From positions 35,874,350 to 35,938,349 of the forward strand of contig CM034592.1 in the NCBI GenBank assembly GCA_020091685.1: 64,000 nt of DNA. Direction: 5' to 3'. Positions 47,701 through 57,379 of the stretch are shown here, piece after piece; the stretch's first letter is position 1, and each line of letters opens with the position of its first letter. The notes beneath the pieces are model-generated. The model was not told the DNA's origin. It worked only from the letters and a program-made list of their open reading frames with translations, and ran no database searches. Origin of the DNA: Lutjanus erythropterus. Taxonomy: Eukaryota; Chordata; Actinopteri; Lutjaniformes; Lutjanidae. The position numbers and the translations under genes were made by a program.

Positions 47701-48414
47701 AGCCTCTCACCTCCTGTTTGGGCTCCTAATCCCACCGGGTCACAAACAGGACAGTTGAGGTGGATGGTCTTGATGAGAAGGCTAGAATTGGTGTTCTTTC
47801 CAGGAGAGGAGGATAGGAGGCCATAAGGGTGACAGGTCAGCAGGGAAGCGGGGTCACATGTGTAACATTCCCTGCAGGGCCCCACGAGGTCTGTGCCATT
47901 AAAACTCCCAAAGCAGGCGTGTGCTGTGTGTCCACTTCAATCAAAAGGGTTATTTCTTGCCATGTAGCACAAACAAAAATAGAACCACCACTGCTGCTTG
48001 TTTATTTGTGTGATGATTGCTGTGAGGGGATGAAACGCCCCTGCAGGAAATCATGCGCAAATCACATAATGCATAATCTAAATCTGTTTACTTCTGCAGC
48101 CCAAGGTTCAGTGGATGAAGAACCAGATGATTATCGGAGACGACCCCAAGTACAGGCAGATCTGCGTCCAGGGTATCTGCTCTCTGGAGATCCGCAGGCC
48201 CGGTAACTTTGACGGTGGCGTGTACTCCTGCAAAGCCATGAACGATCACGGAGAGGCAACTGTCAGCTGCAAGCTGGAGGTCAAACGTAAGTTAAAAAAA
48301 AAAAACTCTTGGTGTAAAAATTGTGTTGAAGTTGGAGCATTTAACCATTTGAGAGCTAATAACTTGTCTTTGCTTTTAACAGAGCCAGGAGCTGCAGATG
48401 CAGAGAAGAAATAG
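34438..48414 (+). CDS. mybph: Myosin-binding protein H (mybph), complete, 19 coding exons
   Basis: Exons: 34438-34669, 35219-35275, 35477-35536, 35661-35717, 35886-35942, 36621-36683, 36835-36891, 37096-37152, 37377-37439, 37625-37690, 37883-38017, 38687-38854, 43260-43348, 43452-43647, 44462-44601, 44794-44953, 46778-46914, 48100-48286, 48383-48414. They total 2013 nt (670 residues plus TAG). The domain order is a Lys-rich head, a Pro/Ala/Glu-rich stretch (to residue 256), FN3 (257-357), Ig (358-452), FN3 (453-552) and Ig (553-670). FN3-Ig-FN3-Ig at the C-terminus is diagnostic of MyBP-H, which binds the myosin rod in the thick-filament C-zone. Human MYBPH is about 477 residues, so the fish protein is longer almost entirely at its N-terminus. 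MyBP-C genes are excluded because they carry many more Ig/FN3 modules. The ATG is preceded by CTCCAAC and follows the TATA box. Confidence 0.93.
35219..37690 (+). CDS. mybph: mybph array of nine mini-exons encoding a Pro/Ala/Glu repeat
   Basis: Nine exons of 57, 60, 57, 57, 63, 57, 57, 63 and 66 nt, all phase 1-1. Most begin CTGCTGC after ATATCAG or ATCAG and end CTGATG before GTAA. The repeat unit is close to [19 protein letters not shown]. The six exons from 35477 to 37152 are near-copies: 35477 pairs with 36621, 35886 with 36835, and 35661 with 37096. The introns after paired exons are also similar. The last exon (37625-37690) returns to [14 protein letters not shown], like the end of exon 1 ([13 protein letters not shown]). 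Any mini-exon can be omitted without a frameshift. Confidence 0.88.
37883..38854 (+). CDS. mybph: mybph first FN3 domain (two exons)
   Basis: Exons 37883-38017 and 38687-38854 encode [71 protein letters not shown] and [16 protein letters not shown]. The W...Y.(I/V)E pattern and the GD.LKIRV.AVN.GG strand are typical of the fibronectin type III fold of MyBP proteins. Confidence 0.93.
40867..40894 (+). other. G-quadruplex-type motif 1
   Basis: Four G-runs (6, 4, 4 and 5 Gs) separated by CTGC, AA and A, on the sense strand of mybph. A second such motif follows within 65 bp. Confidence 0.65.
40932..40960 (+). other. G-quadruplex-type motif 2
   Basis: G-runs of 8, 3, 5 and 5 Gs separated by CGTT, T and T. 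Same strand as motif 1. Confidence 0.65.
42200..42540. repeat. Degenerate CAAAATAATGA tandem repeat
   Basis: About ten imperfect occurrences of AAAATAATGA or CAAAATAATG, spaced 20-35 bp, typical of a decayed low-complexity array in fish DNA. Confidence 0.6.
43260..43647 (+). CDS. mybph: mybph first Ig domain (two exons)
   Basis: Exons 43260-43348 and 43452-43647 encode [39 protein letters not shown] and [19 protein letters not shown]. It is an I-set Ig domain with the core Trp and the DSGVY motif. The usual first core Cys is replaced (INLTIPF), a feature I also associate with muscle intracellular Ig domains. Confidence 0.92.
43687..44360. mobile_element. Tc1/mariner-type MITE, copy 2, with TA target duplication
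   Basis: The left end CGATTGACCCTTCTGAAGTC and the right end, in reverse, CAGTTGACTCTTCATAAGTC form inverted repeats that extend through GCCCCTTTTTGG/GCCCCTTTTGG. TA dinucleotides flank both ends (43685-43686 and 44361-44362), as expected for Tc1/mariner insertion. Length 674 bp, no coding frame. It lies in the mybph intron after 43647. A related copy is at 26894-27852. Confidence 0.75.
44462..44953 (+). CDS. mybph: mybph second FN3 domain (two exons)
   Basis: Exons 44462-44601 and 44794-44953 encode [60 protein letters not shown] and [29 protein letters not shown]...I.GY and GN.YKFRV.AEN.CG are strong FN3 signatures of the MyBP/titin family. The acceptor of the second exon follows a (CAT)n run and a GTGTGTGT tract. 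Confidence 0.94.
44732..44764. repeat. (CAT)n microsatellite
   Basis: Eleven CAT units in the short mybph intron 44602-44793, close to the downstream acceptor. Confidence 0.95.
46110..46535 (+). pseudogene. L2/Maui-like LINE fragment, C-terminal ORF2 and 3' tail
   Basis: Forward reading gives pieces like [19 protein letters not shown] and [18 protein letters not shown], then [10 protein letters not shown], matching the end of L2-type ORF2 proteins (PSRSLRSS..., KT.GEAAFSY.AP..WN, FKS.LKTHLF). The 3' end has the typical TGTAAAGCACATTGGGTTGC. Stops and frameshifts are present. It lies in the mybph intron 44954-46777. Confidence 0.65.
46778..48414 (+). CDS. mybph: mybph C-terminal Ig domain (three exons)
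   Basis: Exons 46778-46914, 48100-48286 and 48383-48414 encode a linker ([19 protein letters not shown]), then [20 protein letters not shown] and [20 protein letters not shown], then a 10-residue tail ending ADAEKK. The paired Cys of LLC and YSC and the WMKN Trp show an I-set Ig fold. In MyBP proteins the last Ig is the main myosin-rod-binding module. The intron 46915-48099 holds an L2-like LINE piece. Confidence 0.92.
47150..47492 (+). pseudogene. L2-like LINE reverse-transcriptase fragment
   Basis: [20 protein letters not shown] is followed by a YTND motif where active enzymes have YADD. GVPQGS.LGPLLF is the conserved block before the catalytic YADD box of L2-type LINE reverse transcriptases. 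The altered catalytic motif and lack of flanking domains mean a dead fragment. Since the RT piece lies downstream of the C-terminal piece at 46110-46535, they come from separate insertions or a rearranged one. Confidence 0.65.
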
Positions 48415-49635
48415 GTCAACATTCACATTCTCACAGGTCAGAAATAATCATGATCTTATTTGAATATCTTTCTTATAACTATGTTTGATAAATACACTTA
48501 AGTCAAACACAAATATAAATCATACTCAGAAAATATACATGCAAACATAGTCTATTATTTTTGGAATTAAACTTGTAGTTTAGTTGCACAGCATGCAAAA
48601 TTGTGAAATTAATGCAATTAAATGGGACGTATTGGATAGGTTCGTCTATATGAGTCCTGAGGTGACATCTGCCGCCTCTGTGACTTACTTTCCATACATG
48701 GAGGCACTAAACTTGGAAAAGGTGGCCTCTGCCACTGAAAGAGTCCAAGAGGTAGCACCCATAAATTAAATCTGTGGTGGCTCCTCATGTGTACGCGGTT
48801 TGGTGACTTAATCACATTTCCTCGACTCAGCAGCAGCAGCAGCAGCAGTAGCCTCCTTTAAAAGGCTGAGATACAACATTTAATTAGCAGGTTACTCTCT
48901 CAATTCTAACACATATCAAACATTTCAGACTTGTACTTTAGTCTGTGTGAAGGTTTTATACAATGCTAAACTGCTGGATAAAGTTTACTTTTAACACATA
49001 TCACAGTAAATACAGAAAAAGGTTCATGCATGCCTTATTTCTTAAATTCTTCTACGTGATTCTGAATCACTGCCGTCTCTACAACTGCAGCACTCGCTCC
49101 TTTTTAACACCTGTTGTTGTTTTCTGTTCATCTGTTGCAATCCCAAATTAGGAGCAGAAGGAATGAGGCCTTTGCAGCATAAGGTGCGTGACACTTTTAG
49201 CGCTTCTAAAACTGTCGTCCACAATCATGAATGAATAAAGGCTTTAAAGTTTCCGTTATTTCTGTGTCTTTACAGGAAGGTGCTGGATTCCTGCAAGAAC
49301 ATGTATATATGGCTGGTGACCACGCTGCCAAAGGGTTGTTGCTTGTGGCCCCTCGCCGAGTGTTACCCTGTGTCATGATGAACATTGTTGTCTTCGCTTA
49401 ATGCCTTTATCGTTCACTACATTATATTGAGTCCGTATCCATGTCCACAATCAGCTTTTTTCCCAACGATTCTGTCTATGGTAACTAAATTATCACATTT
49501 CACTATTCCTCCCTTGTTAGTGTAACTAGATGTACACCAAGAATTTTACAACATTAATTTACTGTTCCTCATAGGAGAACTACATGTAACATGTATACGC
49601 GTTTATATCAATAAATAATTTAATTTCTGGTTTTG
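48415..49635 (+). other. mybph: mybph 3'UTR, probably split over up to three exons, with poly(A) signal
   Basis: After the stop, a weak donor (ACAG-GTCAGA) is at 48437. A possible non-coding exon at 49152-49183 has a good acceptor (CCAAATTAG) and donor (GTGCGT). A further acceptor (GTGTCTTTACAG) opens an exon at 49276 that runs to AATAAA at 49610-49615 with T/G-rich DNA after it. Non-coding terminal exons occur in this family. The exact splicing is inferred. A (CAG)n run is at 48829-48849. Confidence 0.45.
49610..49615 (+). terminator. Likely mybph poly(A) signal AATAAA
   Basis: ATCAATAAATAATTTAATTT is followed by GGTTTTGTTTTTTTC, a typical downstream U/GU-rich element. Confidence 0.6.
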
Positions 49636-50943
49636 TTTTTTTCAATACAGTTTGTTCTTTACATTGAAATGTCCAGCTGAAGTGTGAAAATGCTTCCACT
49701 GTTTACAAAAGGTTGAAAAGACGATTTAATATTCTGCTGAAAGGGAAAATTCATGGTGTTTAGTGTGGATGTCCAGCCAGTGTTGATGATCATTTTAATC
49801 AATTGAAACAGCGAATTCCTCAGAGTGTGCTATATTGACTGAGAATGTTGAGTTGTTCTTCTCACAGAGCTGTGCTATGCCTGCATGTACCAGGATGCAT
49901 TGCACATCTGATGCTCATACCCATGTTGCTGTGTATCATCACCCTGGCCAATAGCTGTTATTTTGTTGGACAAAATAAATATAGCATTAGGTGACAAAAA
50001 TACTCTCCCAGCATTCCCCCTGGCTGCCCAAAGGAGCAGACTATAAATCCAAGCTGTAATGGCCTGTAGTTCTTCCTTAACACCAACTGCATCACTGTGA
50101 CAGTGTTGATGCTGCAAGGAAAACAGATTTTGCAGCACTAGAGCTCAGCTTTCTTGGTCAATATAACACACAGTGAGGAACTACATGTCACTATGAACCA
50201 TCAAGACCGACTGGATTCCACATAAAGTGGTGACTTTTCCCTTTAACATACGTATGAACAGTATTCTGCACACATAGTTACTCTAAATAACTATCTGTGT
50301 GCAGTTTTTATGAGAAACCGATGAAAGCTGCAGTAAAGCAGGGACTCTTGACTGTATATCTATAAATTATTTCATAGTTTTGATTTATACTGATCTTACT
50401 GATAAATGAGTGACTGAGTTGCTTAAAGTTTAATTATTTAGCAAAAATCTGTATATTTACTAATCATTTCCAGTATGTTTCCAGGAACAAACTGTGTTTA
50501 GTAGACATTTTAGGAAAGGTTTTAACTGGTACATGTCCATTTAATTAATTTCCATGAATTGCAAGTGGAAGTGAGAATTGTGAGTTAGTGTAGAGCAGGT
50601 TCAGCTCAACATGCAAACATATGAGGAAATGTGTATCGACACAATACAAGATACTGTACATAACAAATAAAAAATCCAATAATAAGTGACAAATTCATAT
50701 TTTGGTATATTTGTATATAAGCAATTTTTTGTTCAAAGGAAATTAATAAAAGGTTATCAAAGAAGAAAAATGTGCACATCTGTAGTTGGACAGATGCATA
50801 AAAGAACATGTCGACAATACAGAATAAAACAAACAAAAAAAGCACTGTCCTCTTCACTTGCAGTCAGAAATATTTAATTAATAGCAGTGTTTTGGTAAAC
50901 AGACAATCTGCAATTTAGAAGACAGACCACAATGAAGTGATTT

Positions 50944-51110
50944 ATTAAATCTTTATTATTTATCTTTTATTCTTTTTACGGCACCTTCCACAACCAGAGT
51001 AACAAAGTGCTTCACAGAATACAATACCATACAATATACATGGAAAGACAGCAAATAGCACAAAACAAAGTGCATACCCAAAACAGCAATAAAAACAAGA
51101 ATGTGGTATT
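50944..51110. repeat. Short LINE/SINE-like fragment
   Basis: The string TACGGCACCTTCCACAACCA followed by AAAGTGCTTCACAGAATA is a recurring fish repeat phrase that resembles the reverse complement of a LINE tail. Family not assigned. Confidence 0.4.
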
Positions 51111-52461
51111 ATTCAAATGTCGATCTGCACAGTTAGAACCAAATCTTCATGTTAAAAGGTTACAAAAAATTAAAACTGAAGTGCATTTAGCGGTTACAGA
51201 AACTCAGTTTTTGACAGGACTAACAGGCTACACTAACGCAGAAAGCTCCTGCATCTTCAAATTGATCGAATTACTTTCCACTACAGTTTCACTCAGCTGC
51301 TGAACTGTATGAAGGCCTGTTGGCAGCAGCAGACCAGTGAGAATCTGGAGACAGCGGCACTATTCATTTGGCTCACAGAGACCCAGGAGAACATCGCAGT
51401 ATGCCAGGACCGCCATAATAATAATACCAGACGATAATACTGATCTTGTAACTATTTGGACTTGGAGTTACTGGCATAGTGATAGTACGGGGCAGGATGC
51501 CAGAGATATCCAGGTTACACAGACACATGAGTTCACACAGAGAGGCTGACAAAATTAGCCTCGGTGCTCCATCTCGCTCAGGTTATTTTGGGAACAAGAG
51601 GCTCCACCGACCGGCAAAATGTGCTTTCCTGTTAGGTTAGAAAACTGAAAGAGTGGAATGGAAACAAATGCAAATAGAAAGCGGGAAATATAATCATCAT
51701 TTACATTTAAAAGGATCAAAAATGCTTATATTCCCTCCCTCACTCCCTCCCTCACTTGATCATGTTAAAATTGTATTAAACAGATGTTGGTGACATATTT
51801 TGCACAAAAATAATGTTTCCCAGTAGTATGTACTCTACTCTCTATTATGCAGAGACAGTAAGAAAGTGTATTACAGTGTGTTGCATAATGAGTGATCCAG
51901 CTCTACTATGGAGGAAAAAAAAAAACACTCTGACTGTTTGAGTGTGGCGTCCTCTGGTGTTACAACTGAGCAACGACATCTGCAGGCCTCAGAAAGGGAG
52001 GATTTAAAAAGCCATTTAACAGAGGCACAGTCATAAATTGCTGCCTTCACATCTGAAAAGTGAAGAAGTAGAATTCAGCAATCAAGACAGTTACCTGCCC
52101 ATTTCATTCACAGTCCTCTGAATAGATACGTCTGCCATTTTGAGCTGCAGAATTTGCATCGTGCGGCTTTAACCTGTGGGCTGGGAGCCATAATGGGTCT
52201 CAGGCCTACTTCTGGTGGGTCCCTGGATGCTGACATGCTGCAATAGGGTCAGGGAGCGAGAGACTTTCTAATTTCGTTCCTGCGCCGAGGAAGTTTCAAA
52301 CCTCCAATGAAAAACACTATTAAATCACTGATGAATAATGTAGGTAAGTGCATATATTGAATATATTGAAGTAATATGCCTCGCATGTTCGAATCCTATA
52401 TTTGTTTTCTGTCTCTTACAGTAACCTTGACTTTGTGAGATGAGAACTGCACACATTAAAC

Positions 52462-52697
52462 TCTTTTTTTCACAGCAGCCATATTGACATGAAATAGTGG
52501 AGCAAACACAGGTGTTACCAATGATACTAATTAAGGTCCTGTTCCATTCAGGTCAAACAGAGTCAAGCTGCTGCTATTGTGCATGTTGGCTCACTAACAA
52601 GGCTCTGCTACACTGGAACAGGACCTTAATTAGTATCATTGGTAACATCTGTGTTTCCCTACTGGCTCCTATCAACATGGCTGCTGTGGAAAAGGTC
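52462..52697. mobile_element. Foldback MITE, copy 2 (near-perfect palindrome)
   Basis: GGTCCTGTTCCA...TGGAACAGGACC, AATGATACTAATTAAGG and its inverse CCTTAATTAGTATCATT, and CACAGCAGCCATATTGACAT opposite CAACATGGCTGCTGTG define arms of about 85 bp around a loop of about 60 bp. Same family as 26685-26895. The arms here are much better preserved than in copy 1. Confidence 0.85.
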
Positions 52698-52874
52698 TGT
52701 GTTGGTTACAGAGGTGTTCAGGTTTTTTGAGCAGTTTTTAGTGATGGTGAGGTACGAGTTTGTGTTTTTTGCTTACTGTATGTTTTGATTATATGTTTTT
52801 TGTGGAAGTTTCATTTAAAAAATGTGTCAGTTCTGCATGGTCTGATTTTGGAAAATTAGCCTTTTAGCAGCACC

Positions 52875-53200
52875 AGCAGTTTGTCTCTAGGGACGGCAGT
52901 GTCAGTCTGTCAGTGTGTCAGTCCATCACTTTGTTTCAGACTGAAATATCTCAACAACTATTTGATGAATTGCCATGAAAATGTGCACAGACTTTCATGG
53001 TTCCCAGACAAAGTGTCTGCAACTACTGACTCTGGTGATCCCCTGACCTTTTCTCCAGTGACACCATGATGTTTGTTGATTTGTGGTTTGACTGAAATAT
53101 TTCAACAACGAATGGATTGACAATACATTTTGTGTATTCATGCATGACTCAGGATGAACTGTAATCACTTTGACAATCCTCTGACTTTTAATTCAAAGTC
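52875..53200. repeat. Common teleost dispersed repeat (CTGAAATATCTCAACAACTA type)
   Basis: Contains CTGAAATATCTCAACAACTA, TTGCCATGAAAATGTGCACA, GGTGATCCCCTGACCTTTTC and a second GACTGAAATATTTCAACAAC. This series is one I recognise as widespread in spiny-rayed fish genomes. Class not assigned. Confidence 0.55.
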
Positions 53201-53360
53201 ATTGTCAGAACAAACTGACCAAATACCTGAAAACTGATTATATTAAGCTGTACTTTGCCTTTAGTGCTAACTAGCAAATGATGGCATGTCAACACACCAA
53301 AATAACATAGTGGACATGGTAAACATTGTACCTGCAGTACATCAGCATGAGCATAAGCCA

Positions 53361-54103
53361 TGTTTCCACTGTAAGAACTTTCCCCAGGGACTAGGAACTT
53401 TTTGAGGAACTCTGAGCATGCCCACTGCAGGGGCCCAGGGGCAGTATTACAATTACTTCCAATCCTAAGTCCTTTAAGTTATGATAGGAAGAGTCTCAGA
53501 CAGGTTTTTCCCCAAATTGGTGTTACAGACAGCAAATCTTATTTAACTTAGGAATCATTCATTCATTTAATCATTAAAACAGGCTGAAATATACATTGAA
53601 ACATGCCAAAATAACAATGGACAGATGAGTTAAAGGTTTTGGTAACATATGTAGAGAAATTCAAAGATGTTCTTTTTGGGAAATTCACAACAATGCTGAC
53701 TGCGAGGATAAAAGAGAGTGGGCTGAAATAACAGGCACAATATCTGGCATCCATTGTGTAAAAACATTAAAAGAACAGCTATATGTATTAAAGTTAGCAA
53801 ACACCAATGTTAGCTACTGTTAGTGAACACTACTGTTAGCTACCAGTTTGCTTTTTGTTCACTGTGTTTCAACACATCAACATGGAGTTACAGAAGAAAC
53901 CATGCAGACAGATGGGGTGATGATGTCAGTGTTTATAGTAGCATGCAAAACAGCTTTTCATGCGTCAGCAGGCTAATTTGCCTGATCTTTGCAGGTCTTT
54001 GGACAGCAGTGGAAATGCAGACAACAACATGCTGAAGGAACCTTTTAGTTCCTTTAAGCGTAGTTCCTGGAACTAAAAGTTCTGGTATCTCTGGGTGGAA
54101 ACG
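53361..54103. mobile_element. Inverted-end MITE (TTTCCAC termini)
   Basis: The left end TGTTTCCACTGTAAGAACTT and the right end, in reverse, CGTTTCCACCCAGAGATACC share the TTTCCAC tip, then AACTT and TAGTTCC-rich sequence. Length about 740 bp. No coding capacity. Confidence 0.55.
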
Positions 54104-54977
54104 CTATTGTTATCATTGTCAGTATGAGCTTGTTAGCATTTAGCTCACTCATAGAGCAGCTGGCTGTATTCTTGTTTCACGATTCCATTTTCATTTAATG
54201 TTTGAGGCTCATTAGACTCCCTGGTTCTCCTTTATGAAACCAGACCTACACGGCTGCCTGAGGCACATATTCCACCTCTAATGCTGAATTATCTCCTGTC
54301 TCTATTTCATCTATTATGATTTACTGCCATGAAGTCCAGCAAGAGGCAATCACAAAATATCCTGTGGCTGAATAATTGGATCCCATGAAAACTTTTCTCT
54401 CCATCATTTCCCCCTGAGGAATAGAGGGAAATAAGCACGGCGGGAAGGAAAGTTCATAAAGAGGCAGACTGCCTTCTCGATGCAGCATCTCTGACTCATC
54501 TGGTGGAGCTGCTCTAATCGTTGGTCATGCACGGAGCACTGCCTGGTTGCTGCTATGTCAAGGGTAACGCCAAAGGCAATGAAATCATTGTGGGTCCTCC
54601 TCCTTGAAGGGGGGCCTGGCTGCTATTTGCTGCAGAGGTTTTGGCAACGTTCCCGGAAGGTTTAATAAGTGTAATGGTGAAACTGGCACTCGCACCGCTG
54701 TCCTGTTGCTGCTTTTCATTAACAAATGTTGCACTGCTAAATCAGCAGGATAGACTGTCTGAGGATGCTTTTCATTTCTCCCAGACTTGTGCAGTTAAGG
54801 TGGTATGAGGAGGTGATTTATGTACAGTTTGAGGCATTTGTTCTCATGTTTAAAGACTGTTTTGGAGCAATGATGTCCCTGAGATCTCTTATTCACCTTC
54901 CTACAAACACAATGTGATGCTGCAATGTTGTGATTGTGATGTTCATTTGTGATGGTGCAACGTTCCTGAAATATTAT

Positions 54978-55235
54978 AGTTAAAATGTTTTTTTTACAGT
55001 GATGTAACCAGAACATTACAGTTAAAAAGTTACCTTGCAGCAACATTACTGCAACATTATATTTAAAAGTTAGGTTGCAGCAATGTTACTGCAATGATAC
55101 ATGTAAAATGTCACGTTGCAGTGATGTTACTGCAACGTTACACTTAAAACTTAACGTTGCAGTGGTGTTCTTGCAACATCACCCTTAAAATGTTACGTTG
55201 CAGTGCCGTTACTGCAGCGTTACACTTAAAACCCT
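54978..55235. repeat. 41-bp minisatellite with hairpin units
   Basis: Five to six imperfect units of about 41 bp. Each has GTTGCAGTGATGTTACTGCA followed by ACGTTACACTTAAAA. Within a unit GTTGCAG and CTGCAAC are inverted, so every unit can form a hairpin. Units are better preserved toward the 3' side. Confidence 0.75.
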
Positions 55236-56029
55236 GTCACAACAGTGATGTTGCATGCGACATCCAGGCAAAATAAAAAGATGCTGTTACATCATCTCCA
55301 AAAAGTGGTTGGAAAAACATACCAGCATGTTGTGGACGACACTCTGGAGTTTTAATTGGTAGGTAGCCACAATGTTACATGTGACGTTCTAGCAGCTCCA
55401 CACCTGCCATGACTTTGTGTTTGTAGTCGTCTACACAGTGACACTATCTGAAATATTTTGAAATGATCAGATTTTGTATATTTCATGCTGTTTCACAGTG
55501 GCTGAGGTAAACAGTGATTCTCTCAAACCAGCTGCATACTGGATGGATTTCCCTGGAGAAACCTGCAGTGACAGTGTGATGCAGCTCTCCCCAGCTGTTC
55601 AGTGTATGACATCAGGTGCTGTATTGATTTCAGATGTCAGAATGAGACTTCATTATGTCAATTAAATTAAATTTGAGGCTCTTAATTATTCACAGAGACA
55701 GCTTCTTTTTTTCCATTTCTTATATGTTATTGGACTGATCTTAAAAGAAATGCTCATAAAACACATCAAATGTCAGGTTGTTGAGCTGAATGTTTGGTCT
55801 GCAGGCGACATCATGCTAGATTTAATGCTCTTCTTCAATATGCAGTTTGACTCCTGCTTGACTTTTACACTTTTTGTTTAATTAGATGACTCTATAATCT
55901 GTCTCGTTAATGAGGCAGCAGCAGCAGTGATCTGTGTCACTCCTGCAGCTCATCCCACCTTCTGCTCGTCTGAATTATTCACGAGTTACATGTTCGATGC
56001 CTGTAAACAAGAACGGGAAGAACTAGTTG

Positions 56030-57190
56030 TCTTTTAATGCTGCTGCTGAGCCTGCTGGAGCTTCACATCAACTGCTGCTAGAGAGAAAAAAAAAAAAAAA
56101 GAAAAACAACAACTTCCCATCTGCCTGCCTCTACACTGCAGCAAAACCAGCCTGAGCAGACCGGTAACTCCCCCTCACCCTTCCTCCTCCCCCCTCCTCT
56201 CCCTCCTGCTATCCTCCCTGGTCCTCACACCTCACTGCACTCAGGTTCCTGCAGAGTTCCTGCAGCAGTGAGGCACAGGACCTAAAAATCAAGCTCTGTG
56301 TATGTGTGTGAGAGCCACTGCAGACTGCCGGTTTACCATCTTCACCTCTTTCTTTTCATCACTCATCGATTCCCCCTGCTCTTACACTTCCCTCCCTCTC
56401 CTCCTGCGTCTAATTCTCAAAGCTCAGCACTCCCTGTATGCCTGTACTGAGAGGAAAAAAAGTGATGGAGCAAGAAAGAAAAAGAGGAGGAGCATAGTTG
56501 TTAGTGCGCCACAGAAAATCTAACCCCCCCTCCCTTACCCAATTGATGACAAGGAGGGTTTTTATTGAGCAGTTCCTCAGCCAATGAGCGAACAGTGCCG
56601 GGAAATACAGCAGTGGAACTGCACCGGCTCTGATGCTTGTGCTGATTTCAGTGTGTTAGAACAATGTTAATCTGTGTGAGTGTTTCGTCTCCCCTCTGCC
56701 TGATCTGACTGAGTGTTCCTCAGCAGCACCTTAAGGAAACTCTTGTTTGAGGGCTTCTTGGACAGAAACACCCCCCAGGTGAAACTGGGACCTAGCAGCA
56801 CTGGGAGGTTTTGAGATGTCTTTTGAGAGTGGGATGAACCAAAGTGCAGATTGTTAAGATTTTTTTTTTCTTTTTCCTGCTGTGCAGAGTACATCTGACC
56901 CTGTTCTCTGCTTCCACTCCTTGTCCAGGAGGCAGCACATCTCTGTATCAAGGTAAGCAGCATTTTCTTCCTCCTCTTCTTCCTCTCTGTTCAAAGACAG
57001 CATCATCGGTTACTGGGGCTTTTGCTGCGTGCCAGGTTGTCACAGAGGCACCTAGCCTCATTACACACATCCTTTCTGAATGTGCAGGAAAAAAAAAGCT
57101 CTGCAGAGAGAGAGAGAGAAAGAGATGGACTCAGGGGTAATTAGAGCAGACGGTGTTAGCGTTTTGCCAGTCGCCTCTCATTTCAGTGTC
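56030..57190 (+). other. Candidate 5' non-coding exon region of a downstream gene
   Basis: GC-richer, purine/pyrimidine-biased DNA contains CT-rich stretches, a GCAGACCG-GTAACT donor-like site at 56161 and a strong donor AAG-GTAAGC at 56952. Another possible donor in ATGGACTCAGGG-GTAATT lies near 57137. The look is that of untranslated first exon(s) with a promoter, the rest of the gene lying beyond 64 kb. No protein evidence; identity unknown. Confidence 0.3.
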
Positions 57191-57302
57191 TTAAAGTAAT
57201 ATTAAATCTGCCTGAGTGGAACTTTTACAGCATGCCGGTAAGTCCTCATGCCTGGTGCGTAGCATCATAGTGCTGCAGTATAATGTTACATAGCAAAAAC
57301 AA

Positions 57303-57303
<1 letters not shown>

Positions 57304-57376
<73 letters not shown>
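57304..57376. repeat. (GT)n(GA)n compound microsatellite
   Basis: About 18 GT units followed, after GAGTGA, by about 15 GA units. Confidence 0.95.

Positions 57377-57379
<3 letters not shown>

Larger units (their letters stand above)
49636..56030. other. Intergenic region downstream of mybph
   Basis: No gene recognised. Apart from the listed MITEs, the dispersed repeats and the minisatellite, it contains a CCCTCCCTCACTCCCTCCCT tract near 51734 and ordinary AT-rich DNA. A GC-moderate stretch near 51300-51620 has no convincing splice or coding signal. Confidence 0.6.

Noticed and set aside
51337-51549. 70-codon frame in a GC-moderate intergenic segment
   Set aside because: No recognisable domain, no flanking splice signals, not conserved-looking.
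56302-56523. 73-codon frame in the GC-richer downstream region
   Set aside because: Low-complexity translation with no family resemblance; does not join to a splice site in frame in a convincing way.
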